Shown: piece by piece, positions 34,300 through 43,735 of the stretch
Layout of the letters: every line of letters begins with the position of its first letter
Position numbering within the stretch: the first letter of the stretch is position 1
Assembly: GCA_026391355.1 (NCBI GenBank)
Contig: JAPLDH010000071.1
Span: 1 to 64,000 of the forward strand
Reading direction: 5' to 3'
Length of the DNA stretch: 64,000 bases
DNA from: Bacteroidota bacterium
GTDB taxonomy: Bacteria; Bacteroidota; Bacteroidia; Bacteroidales; FEN-979
Program-made: the position numbers and the translations under genes
The notes under the pieces: generated by a model
Database searches by the model: none
The model's input: the letters and a program-made list of their open reading frames with translations, nothing else
Told to the model about the DNA's origin: nothing

Positions 34300-34331
34300 A
34301 ATTCAAATGTCAAAATTGATTTTACTCCAAA

Positions 34332-34414
34332 AAACCTTCCAGGTTTGAATTTGACAAAATTATACTATTTTATCTAACTGTAAATGTGTTTATTAATAAA
34401 AACCTGGAAGGTTT
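34332..34414. repeat. 15-bp perfect inverted repeat, MITE-like
   Basis: AAACCTTCCAGGTTT at 34332-34346 and its exact complement AAACCTGGAAGGTTT at 34400-34414 flank a 53-bp A/T-rich core. Each arm is itself nearly palindromic. The element lies at the edge of the restriction-modification pair. No gene lies in the 222-bp spacer. Confidence 0.7.
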
Positions 34415-34521
34415 GATTAAGTAAGACTTTTAAGAGTGGACTCAAAATTCAAAAATCAAAAGTCCTGTTCCCGGGGATGACGAAAAAGCCTTTGTTAAAT
34501 CCCTTGCGATGGTCACGTTTA

Positions 34522-35160
34522 TCACCCAGATAGTCTTTCAATTTCTTGTTCAATCTGATTGATTATTTCTTTATTATAGATTTCTTTTTTATCTCCAATT
34601 TTTATCGAATAAATGTAAAAAACTTTTCCACCCATTCCTTCGGTAAATTGCTTGTGTGTTTCTTCTTGTATTGCTTTTTCTTTAAAGATTTCAGGCAATT
34701 GCGATGAACCTCCAAATGAGATTGGCTTTATTTGTAAACCTATATATTTGTCCTTTATTTTTATATAAAAATCAACGTTAAACAAGCGATCCCATTCATC
34801 TGGTGCCGGTTCAATCTTAACATTCAGGACTTTTTGTAGTTGACCATAAATAGTCTGGATTTCCGTCATGTATCCGTCAAATGTTCTGTCTATAACAAGC
34901 TCAAGCATATAATCAATACAATCCTGTTCAGTAACTTCCAACACCTCAGCTTGAATAACCTCTGTTATTTTTGTATAGAGTTTTTTCCCAAGTTCTTCGA
35001 TGTGCTCTTTTGGTTTAACATTCGCAAAATAATAATTCTGCCATTCGTCAAGAGTTTTTGGAGCACATTTTCTAATCGATTCAGATGTTGGTCCAACGTT
35101 TCTCTTAAAGTTAAGTTGGAAACGGTTCATTGCACTGTTTAAGATCCATTCTTTAGCCAT
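34522..35160 (-). CDS. MjaI-like type II restriction endonuclease
   Basis: A 212-aa protein resembling the MjaI restriction endonuclease family, whose founder cuts CTAG. Family-like blocks are MAKEWILNSAMNRFQLNFKR, VGPTSESIRKCAPKTLDEWQ, APDEWDRLFNVDFYIKIKDK and YIGLQIKPISF. The nuclease core is probably D-x(n)-QxK in FNVDFYIKI followed by LQIKP. Start chosen at the ATG at 35160; a longer frame to 35199 would overlap the methyltransferase end. The gene is A/T-rich compared with the flanking core genes and directly follows its methyltransferase, marking a transferred restriction-modification pair. Confidence 0.8.
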   Translation of the reverse strand: MAKEWILNSAMNRFQLNFKRNVGPTSESIRKCAPKTLDEWQNYYFANVKPKEHIEELGKKLYTKITEVIQAEVLEVTEQDCIDYMLELVIDRTFDGYMTEIQTIYGQLQKVLNVKIEPAPDEWDRLFNVDFYIKIKDKYIGLQIKPISFGGSSQLPEIFKEKAIQEETHKQFTEGMGGKVFYIYSIKIGDKKEIYNKEIINQIEQEIERLSG

Positions 35161-35179
35161 TATGAAAAGTTTATTTTGT

Positions 35180-36487
35180 TTAATGCGCCTCCTGTACAAG
35201 CAGCCACAATTCCTGAAACTTATTTTTCATTTTAAAATTTAGAGAAAAATCAGGATCTACAAACCCATTCTTTATCAGATGAGCGTTTATAAATGTTTTG
35301 TTTTCAAGGTATAAATAACAGAGCAGATTATTCTCACTATCGTACTTTATTTCATCGAATCTGATAAATACTTTCTTTCCTTTGGTTTTTTCCAGAAGAA
35401 ATTGCATTCCCTTGCCGTTCCCTCCGGGTTTTTCTTTAATACCAATTAATTTAATTATTAAATCGTTATTTAATCTGATTTTATTTTCGCTAATAATCTC
35501 CTTAACTGTATAAAGTTGCTCCCGGGTTTCTGTTCCATTGCTGTCAATCTTAGAGCCAAATTGTAATTTTCTCGGGTCAACCTTTTTATCAAGTTTATGT
35601 GGATCAATAAAGATATAAGGAGACTTTGAAATTTCCTGCTCAAAATCAATAATTAGGTTCCGTTCAAGAAATTCGTAGGTGGTATCGGAAATATCAAGTT
35701 GATTAACTTGTAATTTTTCTTTGATTATTGGAATAAATTCAGGATTAATTTCATAGCCAATTGAATTTCTTGATAAGTTTTTTGCGGCTAAGGAGGTAGT
35801 CCCGCTTCCAACGAAAGGATCTAAAACAACATCTCCAACAAATGAAAACATTTTAATAAGTCTCTTCGGTAATTCTTCCGGAAACATTGCCAAATGTTTA
35901 TCTTGTCTTGCTCCTGCAAAATTCCAGTGGCCTGCGAAATATTGATTCCACTCCGAACTTGTCATCCTGGAACTTTCCTTCTGAAGTAAAGTGGGTTTAG
36001 GAGCATCCCCAAGCTTTTTAAATAAAAGAATAAATTCGTAATCGATTTTCAGAATACCATTTCGTGGATAAGGATAGGATCCCATTTGAATCCCTCCTCC
36101 TGTCGTATTTGATGTTGTTACCTTTTGCCAGATTATTGCTCCCATATAATCAAACCCGATAATTTCACAGAATTTGATGATTTCTTCACGAATAGGGATG
36201 ACCTTATAGCGCCCATAATAAACCGATCTTGCAAACTGGTCACCAATGTTAACGCATAATCGACATCCGTCATGTAAAACGCGATAACATTCTTTCCAGA
36301 CTAAATTGAGATTATTTATATAGCTTTCGTAACTGTCATTGAAACCTATCTGTTTTCCTGTCCCATAATCTTTTAACTGCCAGTAGGGTGGGGAAGTGAC
36401 AACTAAATGGACTGAATTGTCAGCGGTATCGGCCATTTGCCGACTGTCTCCATTAATGATCTTATGATGAGTCTTCAAAATATTCAT
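35180..36487 (-). CDS. Beta-class DNA methyltransferase with C-terminal nuclease-fold domain
   Basis: A 435-aa protein. Residues 1-250 form an N4-cytosine/N6-adenine methyltransferase with motif IV VVTSPPYWQLKDYG near residue 30 preceding motif I DPFVGSGTTSLAAKNL near 218, the beta-class order; paired with an MjaI-like nuclease it probably protects CTAG. Residues about 324-435 resemble a staphylococcal-nuclease (TNase-like) fold: VKEIISENKIRLNNDLIIKL, FLLEKTKGKKVFIRFDE, NLLCYLYLENKTFINAHLIK. The arginines and acids that make SNase catalytic are not conserved (IKLIGIKEK, DSENNLL), so it is more likely a binding or structural domain. It lies 19 bp upstream of the nuclease gene. Confidence 0.85.
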   Translation of the reverse strand: MNILKTHHKIINGDSRQMADTADNSVHLVVTSPPYWQLKDYGTGKQIGFNDSYESYINNLNLVWKECYRVLHDGCRLCVNIGDQFARSVYYGRYKVIPIREEIIKFCEIIGFDYMGAIIWQKVTTSNTTGGGIQMGSYPYPRNGILKIDYEFILLFKKLGDAPKPTLLQKESSRMTSSEWNQYFAGHWNFAGARQDKHLAMFPEELPKRLIKMFSFVGDVVLDPFVGSGTTSLAAKNLSRNSIGYEINPEFIPIIKEKLQVNQLDISDTTYEFLERNLIIDFEQEISKSPYIFIDPHKLDKKVDPRKLQFGSKIDSNGTETREQLYTVKEIISENKIRLNNDLIIKLIGIKEKPGGNGKGMQFLLEKTKGKKVFIRFDEIKYDSENNLLCYLYLENKTFINAHLIKNGFVDPDFSLNFKMKNKFQELWLLVQEAH

Positions 36488-36507
36488 AATTCATCTTTCA
36501 TAATTCA

Positions 36508-38481
36508 TCATTCTATCGTGATCTCAAAGATTTCCCCGACGATGTCATTCTTTGGGAATGGAATATTATCCTGCGAATAGGGCGAGCCGATCCACCACTT
36601 TGTATTGTGAAATTCCTGGGTGATGATAAGGAACATCTGGTTGTTCGGGATGGAGGTGACCATCTCGTTAACGTAACCGACCACACGCAGCTTATCCTTC
36701 GACGGACCGATCCTCCAGATGATCTCTGTGGGTTCCCAGTCGATCTGAAAATAATAATACGGGGAACCGAACAGTTCGTCATCAGGTTCCGGGGTCTTCT
36801 CCGTAAGTGCCCGGTAATTCTTATCCCAGCGATGCATCCAGAAGGTCTTTCCAAGGTAGGATAAGGATCTGCAGCCATCATCGAACTTTTCAGGCTGCCA
36901 GCAGGCCATATCCCAATTCGTACAGGCAACCTCTATTTTGTCATCATCCGCAATGATCTCTTCAGGAAAAGGGACATTCCACTTATCAATGTTATTCTGA
37001 TCGCCGATTGCATTGTTATAAGCAGGGGGAAGAAGATAAGACGGGCAATAAGGCACTGTTTTCAGGATCTCAAAATCGATCTCGGAATAGGAAACATTTT
37101 TAACTCTTTTGTCAGTTTGTCCCCCGTAATAGTTTGCAAGATAACCCTCCTTATTGCAGTCACGACGGGTATTCCAGTCGGATTGTTCCTGTGTAATGAG
37201 CCAGATCGCATTTGTGAGGCCATTCCAAAGGTTGTTCTTATTGAGTAATTCGGTCAGTTTGGCTTTCACAGTCCATTTTCCATAGGTAAACCCGTGTCGT
37301 GTCTCGATTCCCACATTTTGTTTCTCCCACTTACCAAATTCTGCTTTGGGATTCCACATGGTAATCGTATGAGTTTCGGGATCAGATTTCAACGTTGTAC
37401 ATGGTGCCTTGGTGGTGGTTGCAGTGATCCCGATCAACTCTTCCTTGCGGTAAAAGGAGCGGTTCCAGTTGTAGTCCATCCGGGAGTAGTTATCCTTCAG
37501 TACATCGGCAATCACGGGGATGTTGTTCATCTTCGTAGTAGGGTCGATATAATTCATGAACTGCTGGAAAGGTGCATTCCTGAATAAATTGGTATCCTGA
37601 CCACAGGTCTTGCAGAAATATTTTCCTGAAGTTTCCGCCGTAAAGAAGTTCGGGTTGATGTAGATCCCCGCTCCCGGATCAGGTTTGGCTATCACCTTCA
37701 GGTAAAATGGCGATTTCTGGGCAATGCAATTGTTCAGTTTCTTTCCGTCACCATAAAGGAAATAGAAATAAGGATTAACGAAGGCATTATTATTAAGAAG
37801 ACTGATGTTCTTAATATACATGGGAATACTGTTTGGCAAGAGGTTTTCTTCGGTGGTCACGATCAGCAGAAAACTATATTTTCCCACCCTTGGATTCCTT
37901 TTCCACCGGTCATTTCCCCATTCACCAAAGAAACGTTTCTCGTTCCTTGGGTTCCCGACGATCCTGAACCCTTCAGAAACCTGGTGAAATTCATTATCAG
38001 AAGGGATCATCCCTGTTTCCGCAAATGTTTTCCCGGTATCTTCCCAACTTCCGTAAAAGTTTTCCGGTGCATACATATTTTGCTTTGTGCTGTCAATTTC
38101 ATCTCTTTCATGAAATTTATAGGATTCATTCTGATACAGGATCTTATAAAAGAATTTCCGGGATTGTGGTCCTGTGTTTTTAATCGAAAAACTGAAAACA
38201 AACCTGCCTTCCCCGACCTGGTTTATTGTTGGAATAATAAACCCCGCCCTGAAAGCATTTGTATAATCCAGGAAAATCGATTTGTTGATGAATTCCCGTT
38301 TTGTCTCTTCGCCCGTGGTATCGTAATGCCAGTTGGACAATGGATTAAAATCACGAACCACAAACTGGCTTGCAACCGTTTCCACAGCTTTTGGCTTACG
38401 TGTACAGGATGTCATGAAAAATCCGGGCAGGATCAGAAAGAGGAGCGTTATGAATATAAAAGGAGTTGCCTTTTTTTTCAT
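36508..38481 (-). CDS. GH16-like lipoprotein of the polysaccharide locus
   Basis: A 657-aa exported lipoprotein; start taken at MKKKATPFIFITLLFLILPG, giving a lipobox at MTSC. Residues about 30-220 are a beta-rich unknown region. The C-terminal half resembles a family 16 glycoside hydrolase: HGFTYGKWTVKAKLTE, LWNGLTNAIWLITQE, the catalytic-type motif SEIDFEI (ExDxE), then YYYFQIDWEPTEIIWRIG and NNQMFLIITQEF. GH16 enzymes cleave or transfer beta-1,3/1,4 glucans and galactans. An insert with Cys residues (FCKTCGQDTN) precedes it. As the first of a run of minus-strand polysaccharide genes it may trim or remodel the polymer. Confidence 0.65.
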   Translation of the reverse strand: MKKKATPFIFITLLFLILPGFFMTSCTRKPKAVETVASQFVVRDFNPLSNWHYDTTGEETKREFINKSIFLDYTNAFRAGFIIPTINQVGEGRFVFSFSIKNTGPQSRKFFYKILYQNESYKFHERDEIDSTKQNMYAPENFYGSWEDTGKTFAETGMIPSDNEFHQVSEGFRIVGNPRNEKRFFGEWGNDRWKRNPRVGKYSFLLIVTTEENLLPNSIPMYIKNISLLNNNAFVNPYFYFLYGDGKKLNNCIAQKSPFYLKVIAKPDPGAGIYINPNFFTAETSGKYFCKTCGQDTNLFRNAPFQQFMNYIDPTTKMNNIPVIADVLKDNYSRMDYNWNRSFYRKEELIGITATTTKAPCTTLKSDPETHTITMWNPKAEFGKWEKQNVGIETRHGFTYGKWTVKAKLTELLNKNNLWNGLTNAIWLITQEQSDWNTRRDCNKEGYLANYYGGQTDKRVKNVSYSEIDFEILKTVPYCPSYLLPPAYNNAIGDQNNIDKWNVPFPEEIIADDDKIEVACTNWDMACWQPEKFDDGCRSLSYLGKTFWMHRWDKNYRALTEKTPEPDDELFGSPYYYFQIDWEPTEIIWRIGPSKDKLRVVGYVNEMVTSIPNNQMFLIITQEFHNTKWWIGSPYSQDNIPFPKNDIVGEIFEITIE

Positions 38482-38514
38482 TCTATCATTATACGTGGTT
38501 GATGTCATTGATCA

Positions 38515-40344
38515 TTAGGGTTTCCTGGATGAATAAATCTGGAAGGTATTGGGGAGTGAAGGCAGATTCGTATTCTTATTCCTTGCAATGATTAGCAGAG
38601 AAGATAGATTCGGTTTAACGAGGAATCCGTTATATACCTTTAAGATCTCATAGTACTTCGGATTTCTGTCCAAATCAAATCCCCGGAAATCAATGGATGC
38701 AGTGATTTCGTATGTAGAATCATTAAATCTGATCTTCTTGAGGTCAAACCGCCAGTCACGGTTATACCTGTAAATGGCAGTTTCATCGGAACTACCGTAT
38801 TTCCCCATAAAAAACTGGTCTCCCGGTTTCAGCGTGTCAAGGCCAATGGTTTTACCCAGGAAGTTCTGTTTTTCCGGGAAGCAGTAGAGGAACTTATGCG
38901 TAACCGGGTCAAATCGCAGAAGGGTATATTGAAATTTCCCGGTTGACGGATCTTTGAATACGGTAAGGAGAAGATCCTGATAATACTTTATAAGAAATCT
39001 CCCGGGTGTAATACCCAGATCACTCCCACTGCTGATCCACTCTTTTATATCTTTTTCACCTCCTGCAAGTAAAAACCAGTTTCCCTTTTGCCCACCTGTA
39101 AATCGAAACACCTTCCAGATTCCCTCTTTTGTGATCGCCAGCAATTCGGTGATTTTGTTCCCATCCAGGTCGGTAGTTTTGAAAAGCGTTCCGTGTACAT
39201 CTGCGGAACCGGTCAATTGCCTGATCTCCGCTTTTCCAATAATATGAAAAGTGCTTTTTATTCCGGAACTGGATGAACAGGAATTGCCTATCCTGTCGAA
39301 ACTTCCAAGTAACAGGTAGTATTTCCCAATGAGTAAGAGCTGGTCATTCCCCGAACCCGTAAAAGATCCTTTCATGGCCTGCTCCACCTGAAAAGCATCT
39401 CCCAGGTCAGGGGGAAGGGTAAGTTCCACTTTCCTGAATTCACTCTTTTCGGTGCAGAAAGTATAGAGGGAAGCTTTCCCTGCCGATGTGATCACCAGGA
39501 TATCATCCATATTTCCTGCACCGGTGAAACGGCCAACTACAACTTTATCCTGTGGTCCGATCCCTCCTTCCTTCATCTTGTCATCCCAAATGATACAATC
39601 TGAATTATGATTATTGATCTCTTCTTTTTCAAAGTAATTTACCGGGAATGGGGGAAAGTTAAATTTTGGTTTAAAGGGTTGGCCTTTGGTCATGTCCACA
39701 AACGTTGAATCTCCCCTTCGTTCTTTGGTTCCGCCAAATACTACATAATAATCATCGATCAGGATATCGGTATGACTCCGGTTCCAGAAATAGACCTGGA
39801 TCTTATAATCCGGTTCAAATTTCGTATTTGCCAGGTCAAACAGTCCACTGATCTTGAACCATTTTCCTCTTGGAAGATCCTTTCCCTTAGCATACAATCC
39901 CTTCCAGCATACGCTGACGCCCAGTGAATTACTGACAGAAAATACGAATACTCCATCTGCGTCATTGTTGTTCGAAAAAATATAAAGCCATGCGCTTAAT
40001 GCTACCGATTTCAGGTTTTCCGGCCCAACCTGTCTTGCAGTTCGTTCAATCGCTATGCTGTATGCGTTATTTCCAAAAGCTTTCACGGAATACTGCCCCG
40101 AATGGGCTATTCCCTTGTACAATCCATTTTCATTGCCGGTTTTCGGATCAACCTCGAAATTATAACTGAGCGAGTTGGGAGCCTGAACCTGGATGAGTTG
40201 CGGATTGACAAATTCCACCTCGGGTGTTGAAGGTGCCCTGAGTAATTTTGAGAAGGGGATGTACCTGACCACGATAAGGATAATGATCAGCAAAATAACT
40301 GCTACAATGCCAAACAAAAGTATTTTCTTTTTTTTCGGATTCAT
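38515..40344 (-). CDS. Membrane-anchored protein: carbohydrate-binding-like module plus FG-GAP-like propeller
   Basis: A 609-aa protein anchored by one N-terminal helix (residues 8-30). Residues about 55-205 are a beta-sandwich with SYNFEVDPKTGNENGLYKGI, AHSGQYSVKAFG, VALSAWLYIFSNNNDADGVF, LPRGKWFKISGLFD and DILIDDYYVVFGG; the same layout recurs at the C-termini of three glycosyltransferase-like proteins of this locus. Residues about 255-600 carry FG-GAP/VCBS-like propeller repeats (VVGRFTGAGNMDDILVITSA, MKGSFTGSGNDQLLLIGKYY, FKTTDLDGNKITELLAITKE). No catalytic motif is seen. It probably binds the polymer in the periplasm. Confidence 0.6.
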   Translation of the reverse strand: MNPKKKKILLFGIVAVILLIIILIVVRYIPFSKLLRAPSTPEVEFVNPQLIQVQAPNSLSYNFEVDPKTGNENGLYKGIAHSGQYSVKAFGNNAYSIAIERTARQVGPENLKSVALSAWLYIFSNNNDADGVFVFSVSNSLGVSVCWKGLYAKGKDLPRGKWFKISGLFDLANTKFEPDYKIQVYFWNRSHTDILIDDYYVVFGGTKERRGDSTFVDMTKGQPFKPKFNFPPFPVNYFEKEEINNHNSDCIIWDDKMKEGGIGPQDKVVVGRFTGAGNMDDILVITSAGKASLYTFCTEKSEFRKVELTLPPDLGDAFQVEQAMKGSFTGSGNDQLLLIGKYYLLLGSFDRIGNSCSSSSGIKSTFHIIGKAEIRQLTGSADVHGTLFKTTDLDGNKITELLAITKEGIWKVFRFTGGQKGNWFLLAGGEKDIKEWISSGSDLGITPGRFLIKYYQDLLLTVFKDPSTGKFQYTLLRFDPVTHKFLYCFPEKQNFLGKTIGLDTLKPGDQFFMGKYGSSDETAIYRYNRDWRFDLKKIRFNDSTYEITASIDFRGFDLDRNPKYYEILKVYNGFLVKPNLSSLLIIARNKNTNLPSLPNTFQIYSSRKP

Positions 40345-40356
40345 TCTCAGGGCTGG

Positions 40357-41673
40357 TTATTTCTTTTCGTTTTTATGCAAAAGACTGTTATAGGTGAATG
40401 TTGCATCCCTGTATAACATGGTATCAATAGTAACTTGCTGCTCTTGTGCTTTTTGAATCACTTTGGCCAACCATGCAGGATCCTGCTTGATTTTCAGCGT
40501 AATATGTTCTATACTGTCATACCTGGTTTTATCCTTCAGATCGTTAAACCCTGTGAAAAAGATATATTCTGCATCTATCCGGGCCATCTCCTCAAAAGTG
40601 TGGTTCTGTTGCTTTGCCTTGTCAACCATCAGTAAAAACCAGTCGGGAGTATTGCGGATATCATTCTCCAACCGGTAAATGCGGGATTCCGGAACCTCAG
40701 GATGGAATGAAAGATATGCTTCATCAGGGAAATCCCCGTATCCGTAATGCAGGTTCAATTCTGATGTCATGAAAAGAATCACATCAAATCTCTTCAGTTT
40801 TTCCGCAAGTGTTTTCCTGTCAAAAGGAACAGGATTGCTCTTTGCATATGGAAACCATCTTTCAGTATGTGTAAAGTATCCTGAAGAAAGATTTGTTATA
40901 AAATCATGGTAACCGGTATCTGAAATCACCAGAACCGATAACTTTCTTTTTGTTGGAAGATCCTTGTGCTTTGATATTTTCAGATAATCAACCAGGGTTT
41001 CTGTGGCCTTATCCCTTGCATAATTGCTCCAACTGTTTCCGTTTTCAGGAAAGAGTGAAAAGCGGCAGGTATCTTTCACCGATCTTAAATAGTGGTCAAG
41101 ATCAAGGTAAGGAAGGCCCAATTTCTGCAGTTTCTGCAATGAATATAAATAGTTTGATATGTTCTTCTGACGTGGGTTGAATTCATCAGGAATATTGTCA
41201 CGATAGAAACTGGATTTTACAGGCTCAAAAACAAGAACCAGATTGACATTGTTTGATTTCAGTGAATCATAAACGGATTTCAGTTGTGTAAGTTTCCGGT
41301 CGAGGGTTTTTTGCCCGATGAAATAATCAGCCGAGAATTCACGAAGATATGCTTTATCAAAGAGGCATCCGTTCCTGCCGCTGATAAATCCCATTGCATG
41401 TCTGATCCTGAAGAAACTATAATCCAGTTGGCATCCGATCCTGTACAGAGTGTTATGGAATGGTGCATAATCTTCAACACGGAATAGAAAATCATCATGA
41501 AAATCCTCTTTCATCCATTTCTTCCAGGTTATTTCCCTTGTGTTTGGTTTTGGTTTAAGATTAACAGCACCTGATAAACCGGCTTCCCGGAAAAGATGAT
41601 ATCTTGCCTGGATCAGGGGGATAACCAGCAGGAGTATGATGACCACAAACAGAAGGTTCTTTATAACTTTCAT
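40357..41673 (-). CDS. AlgJ-like SGNH-fold protein with lost catalytic residues
   Basis: A 438-aa periplasmic protein with an N-terminal membrane anchor, homologous along its length to the AlgJ-like protein at 46246. Shared blocks are ADYFIGQKTLDRKLTQLKSV, VLVFEPVKSSFYRD, YLDLDHYLRSVKDTCRF and VLVISDTGYHDF. In the paralogue the nucleophile lies in VIGDSFYW (Ser298) and the His in GMHWTYYGAY (His213). Here these read VISDTGYH (Thr253) and GNSWSNYAR (Ser214), so both catalytic residues are replaced. It is likely a non-catalytic acyl-carrier, adaptor or polymer-binding partner. It is divergent from the membrane glycosyltransferase at 41770. Confidence 0.7.
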   Translation of the reverse strand: MKVIKNLLFVVIILLLVIPLIQARYHLFREAGLSGAVNLKPKPNTREITWKKWMKEDFHDDFLFRVEDYAPFHNTLYRIGCQLDYSFFRIRHAMGFISGRNGCLFDKAYLREFSADYFIGQKTLDRKLTQLKSVYDSLKSNNVNLVLVFEPVKSSFYRDNIPDEFNPRQKNISNYLYSLQKLQKLGLPYLDLDHYLRSVKDTCRFSLFPENGNSWSNYARDKATETLVDYLKISKHKDLPTKRKLSVLVISDTGYHDFITNLSSGYFTHTERWFPYAKSNPVPFDRKTLAEKLKRFDVILFMTSELNLHYGYGDFPDEAYLSFHPEVPESRIYRLENDIRNTPDWFLLMVDKAKQQNHTFEEMARIDAEYIFFTGFNDLKDKTRYDSIEHITLKIKQDPAWLAKVIQKAQEQQVTIDTMLYRDATFTYNSLLHKNEKK

Positions 41674-41731
41674 GGATCTAAAAGAAAAAGCTCAGAAAGC
41701 ACACAAATCTAAGGAAAATCCAATTTCTTTT

Positions 41732-41739
41732 TAACTTTG
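41732..41739 (+). promoter_or_regulatory. Promoter -7 box TAACTTTG
   Basis: TAACTTTG lies 31 bp before ATG 41770. Its final TTG could be read as an in-frame start codon, but transcription would begin after it, so the ATG downstream is preferred. Confidence 0.5.
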
Positions 41740-41769
41740 GCTAAACATTTGTCACCTGATCCTGCCTTC

Positions 41770-43722
41770 ATGAAATCATTTTTTGAGAAATACCTTTACC
41801 TTATTATTCTTTCCCTTTGCTTCCTGTTCCTGGTGATCATGTCGCTTTTGTCGGAAGGTTATTATGGGGGGGCCGATAATATCAACCATTATTTCATTGC
41901 GCGGTTTGCCTTCCATTATCCTCATCTCTTCATGAATTCATGGGGAAGGCCGTTGTACACGATTTTGAGTTCACCCTTTGCCTGCCTGGGATTTGCATGG
42001 ATGAAACTGTTCAATGTTCTCCTGGGGGTATTGACGGCGTTTTTCAGCTATCAGATCGCAAAGAAACTTGATATAAGACCTGCGTGGCTCACGATCATCC
42101 TTGTGATCTTCACACCGCTTTATTGTGTAATGCTTCCGACCGGATTGACCGAGATCCTTTTCGGCTTCGTTCTGATCCTTTCGATCTACCTGTTTTTCGA
42201 TGAAAAGTATATCTTCTCTGCCATCGTCATCTCATTTATCCCATTTGCAAGAACGGAAGGTATCGTGATCATCCCGATCCTTTTCTTTGCATATCTGGCA
42301 CGGAAAAAATTTATAGCCATTCCATTCCTGCTCACCGGTTTTGTTGTTTTCAGCATCATTGGCAGTTTCTTCTACAAGGATCTGTTATGGATCATCAACA
42401 ATCCTGCCTATCCGATCCATCATCCTATTTATAAACAGGGAGGACCACTCCTGCATTTCGTAAGGAATTCCACTTTTATATTTGGCTCCCCGGTCAAAAT
42501 CCTTTTCATCCTCGGTACCTTTTCCCTCATATACAGGTTTTTCAGGACCGGTAAGACAGGAAAGATCCGTATTCTTTTTGAGACCTGGCTGATCTTTGTT
42601 CCTTTCCTGGTCTATTTTACAGCTCATTCCTATTTATATTGGAAAACCCTCGGTGGATCTATCGGGCTGGTAAGGGTAATGGCTGGAGTTCTTCCACTTG
42701 CAGCGATTCTTGCCTCGAGAGGAGTTCAACTCATTGATGAAGGTATTTTGAGGATCAACAGGCTGAAGTCGGTGTTTCATATGGTACTGATCCCAATTGT
42801 TCTGTATGCCGGTTTTCAACTTTACACTTTGCCTGTTAAGCTTGGGCCTGAGGAATCGGTCGTGAAAAATACTACAAAATGGGTGAAAGATCAAGGTCTC
42901 ACAAAGAAGCCGGTCTTTTTCACCGACCTCAATGTTCCTTTCTTCCTCGACATGGATGTATATAACACGGCTAAATGTGATCAGATCTGGTTTGCAAAGG
43001 ATATCAAGACAATCCCTGACAGTTGTATCTTCATCTGGGATGCTCATTTCGGACCCAATGAATCGCAGACACCACTTGATTCCCTCATGCTCAATCCACA
43101 CCTGCGGCTGATAGGGTTGTTTGAACCGGAATCGGAGATCATCACTTTTGGCGGATATAATTATGAAGTGTATGTTTTCAGAAACTTCAGCGGAATCCAG
43201 ATACAGGATAACCGGATGATACGGGATTCGCTGCTTATGATGAAAGATGAATCCTTTAGCAACGAAAAATCGCTGGTCAACTGTGATTTTGAAATGGGTT
43301 GCCCTGGAATGGATGCCGGAAAGATTCTCAGTGATACAGCACACTCCGGAAACCACTCTTACAGGATGGCTTTCAATGATGAATTCGGAGGGACGGTTAC
43401 TACAAAGTACCGTGAGATCTCTGCCAGGAATGACGCGTTCCGTGTCAGGGCTACATTCTTTATTTATCCTCTGGTTCCTTTTTCCATTAACAAAACCGAT
43501 GTGGTAATTTCCCTTGAGGATAAGAAAAGTGCCTATAGTTATCATGGGTTTCCCTTGGAGAAGATGGACTTGAAGGTCAACCAATGGAATGCTGTTTCCC
43601 TTCGTGTGAATCTCCCGGAAGTACATTCTGCCGACGATGTTGTTAAATTCTACTTCTGGCACCAGGGAAAGAAGGAATTCCTGATTGATGATCTCCGGGT
43701 CGAAGTTTTGCTAAAGAAATAA
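41770..43722 (+). CDS. GT-C-type membrane glycosyltransferase with C-terminal binding module
   Basis: About 650 aa. The N-terminal 400 residues have roughly eleven transmembrane helices and resemble mannosyltransferase/ArnT-like GT-C enzymes, with an acidic first loop (YYGGADNINHYFI) where such enzymes hold the catalytic Asp and PFARTEGIVIIPILF further on. A periplasmic linker is followed by a beta-sandwich in the last 150 residues (VNCDFEMGCPG, DTAHSGNHSYRMAF, LKVNQWNAVSLRVNLPE, KFYFWHQGKKEFLIDDLRVE) shared with other proteins of this locus. It probably uses a polyprenyl-phosphate sugar. It forms a two-gene plus-strand unit with the GT2 gene that follows by 13 bp, which could make that donor. 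Confidence 0.68.
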   Translation: MKSFFEKYLYLIILSLCFLFLVIMSLLSEGYYGGADNINHYFIARFAFHYPHLFMNSWGRPLYTILSSPFACLGFAWMKLFNVLLGVLTAFFSYQIAKKLDIRPAWLTIILVIFTPLYCVMLPTGLTEILFGFVLILSIYLFFDEKYIFSAIVISFIPFARTEGIVIIPILFFAYLARKKFIAIPFLLTGFVVFSIIGSFFYKDLLWIINNPAYPIHHPIYKQGGPLLHFVRNSTFIFGSPVKILFILGTFSLIYRFFRTGKTGKIRILFETWLIFVPFLVYFTAHSYLYWKTLGGSIGLVRVMAGVLPLAAILASRGVQLIDEGILRINRLKSVFHMVLIPIVLYAGFQLYTLPVKLGPEESVVKNTTKWVKDQGLTKKPVFFTDLNVPFFLDMDVYNTAKCDQIWFAKDIKTIPDSCIFIWDAHFGPNESQTPLDSLMLNPHLRLIGLFEPESEIITFGGYNYEVYVFRNFSGIQIQDNRMIRDSLLMMKDESFSNEKSLVNCDFEMGCPGMDAGKILSDTAHSGNHSYRMAFNDEFGGTVTTKYREISARNDAFRVRATFFIYPLVPFSINKTDVVISLEDKKSAYSYHGFPLEKMDLKVNQWNAVSLRVNLPEVHSADDVVKFYFWHQGKKEFLIDDLRVEVLLKK

Positions 43723-43735
43723 TAACAAATTAGTT

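Noticed and set aside
37984-38502. Plus-strand frame of 172 codons opposite the GH16-like gene
   Set aside because: Antisense shadow of a gene with a signal peptide and conserved motifs.
42634-43662. Long minus-strand open frame of 342 codons within the GT-C gene
   Set aside because: It is antisense to a clear membrane protein with a binding module; its translation has no domain and reflects codon bias of the real gene.
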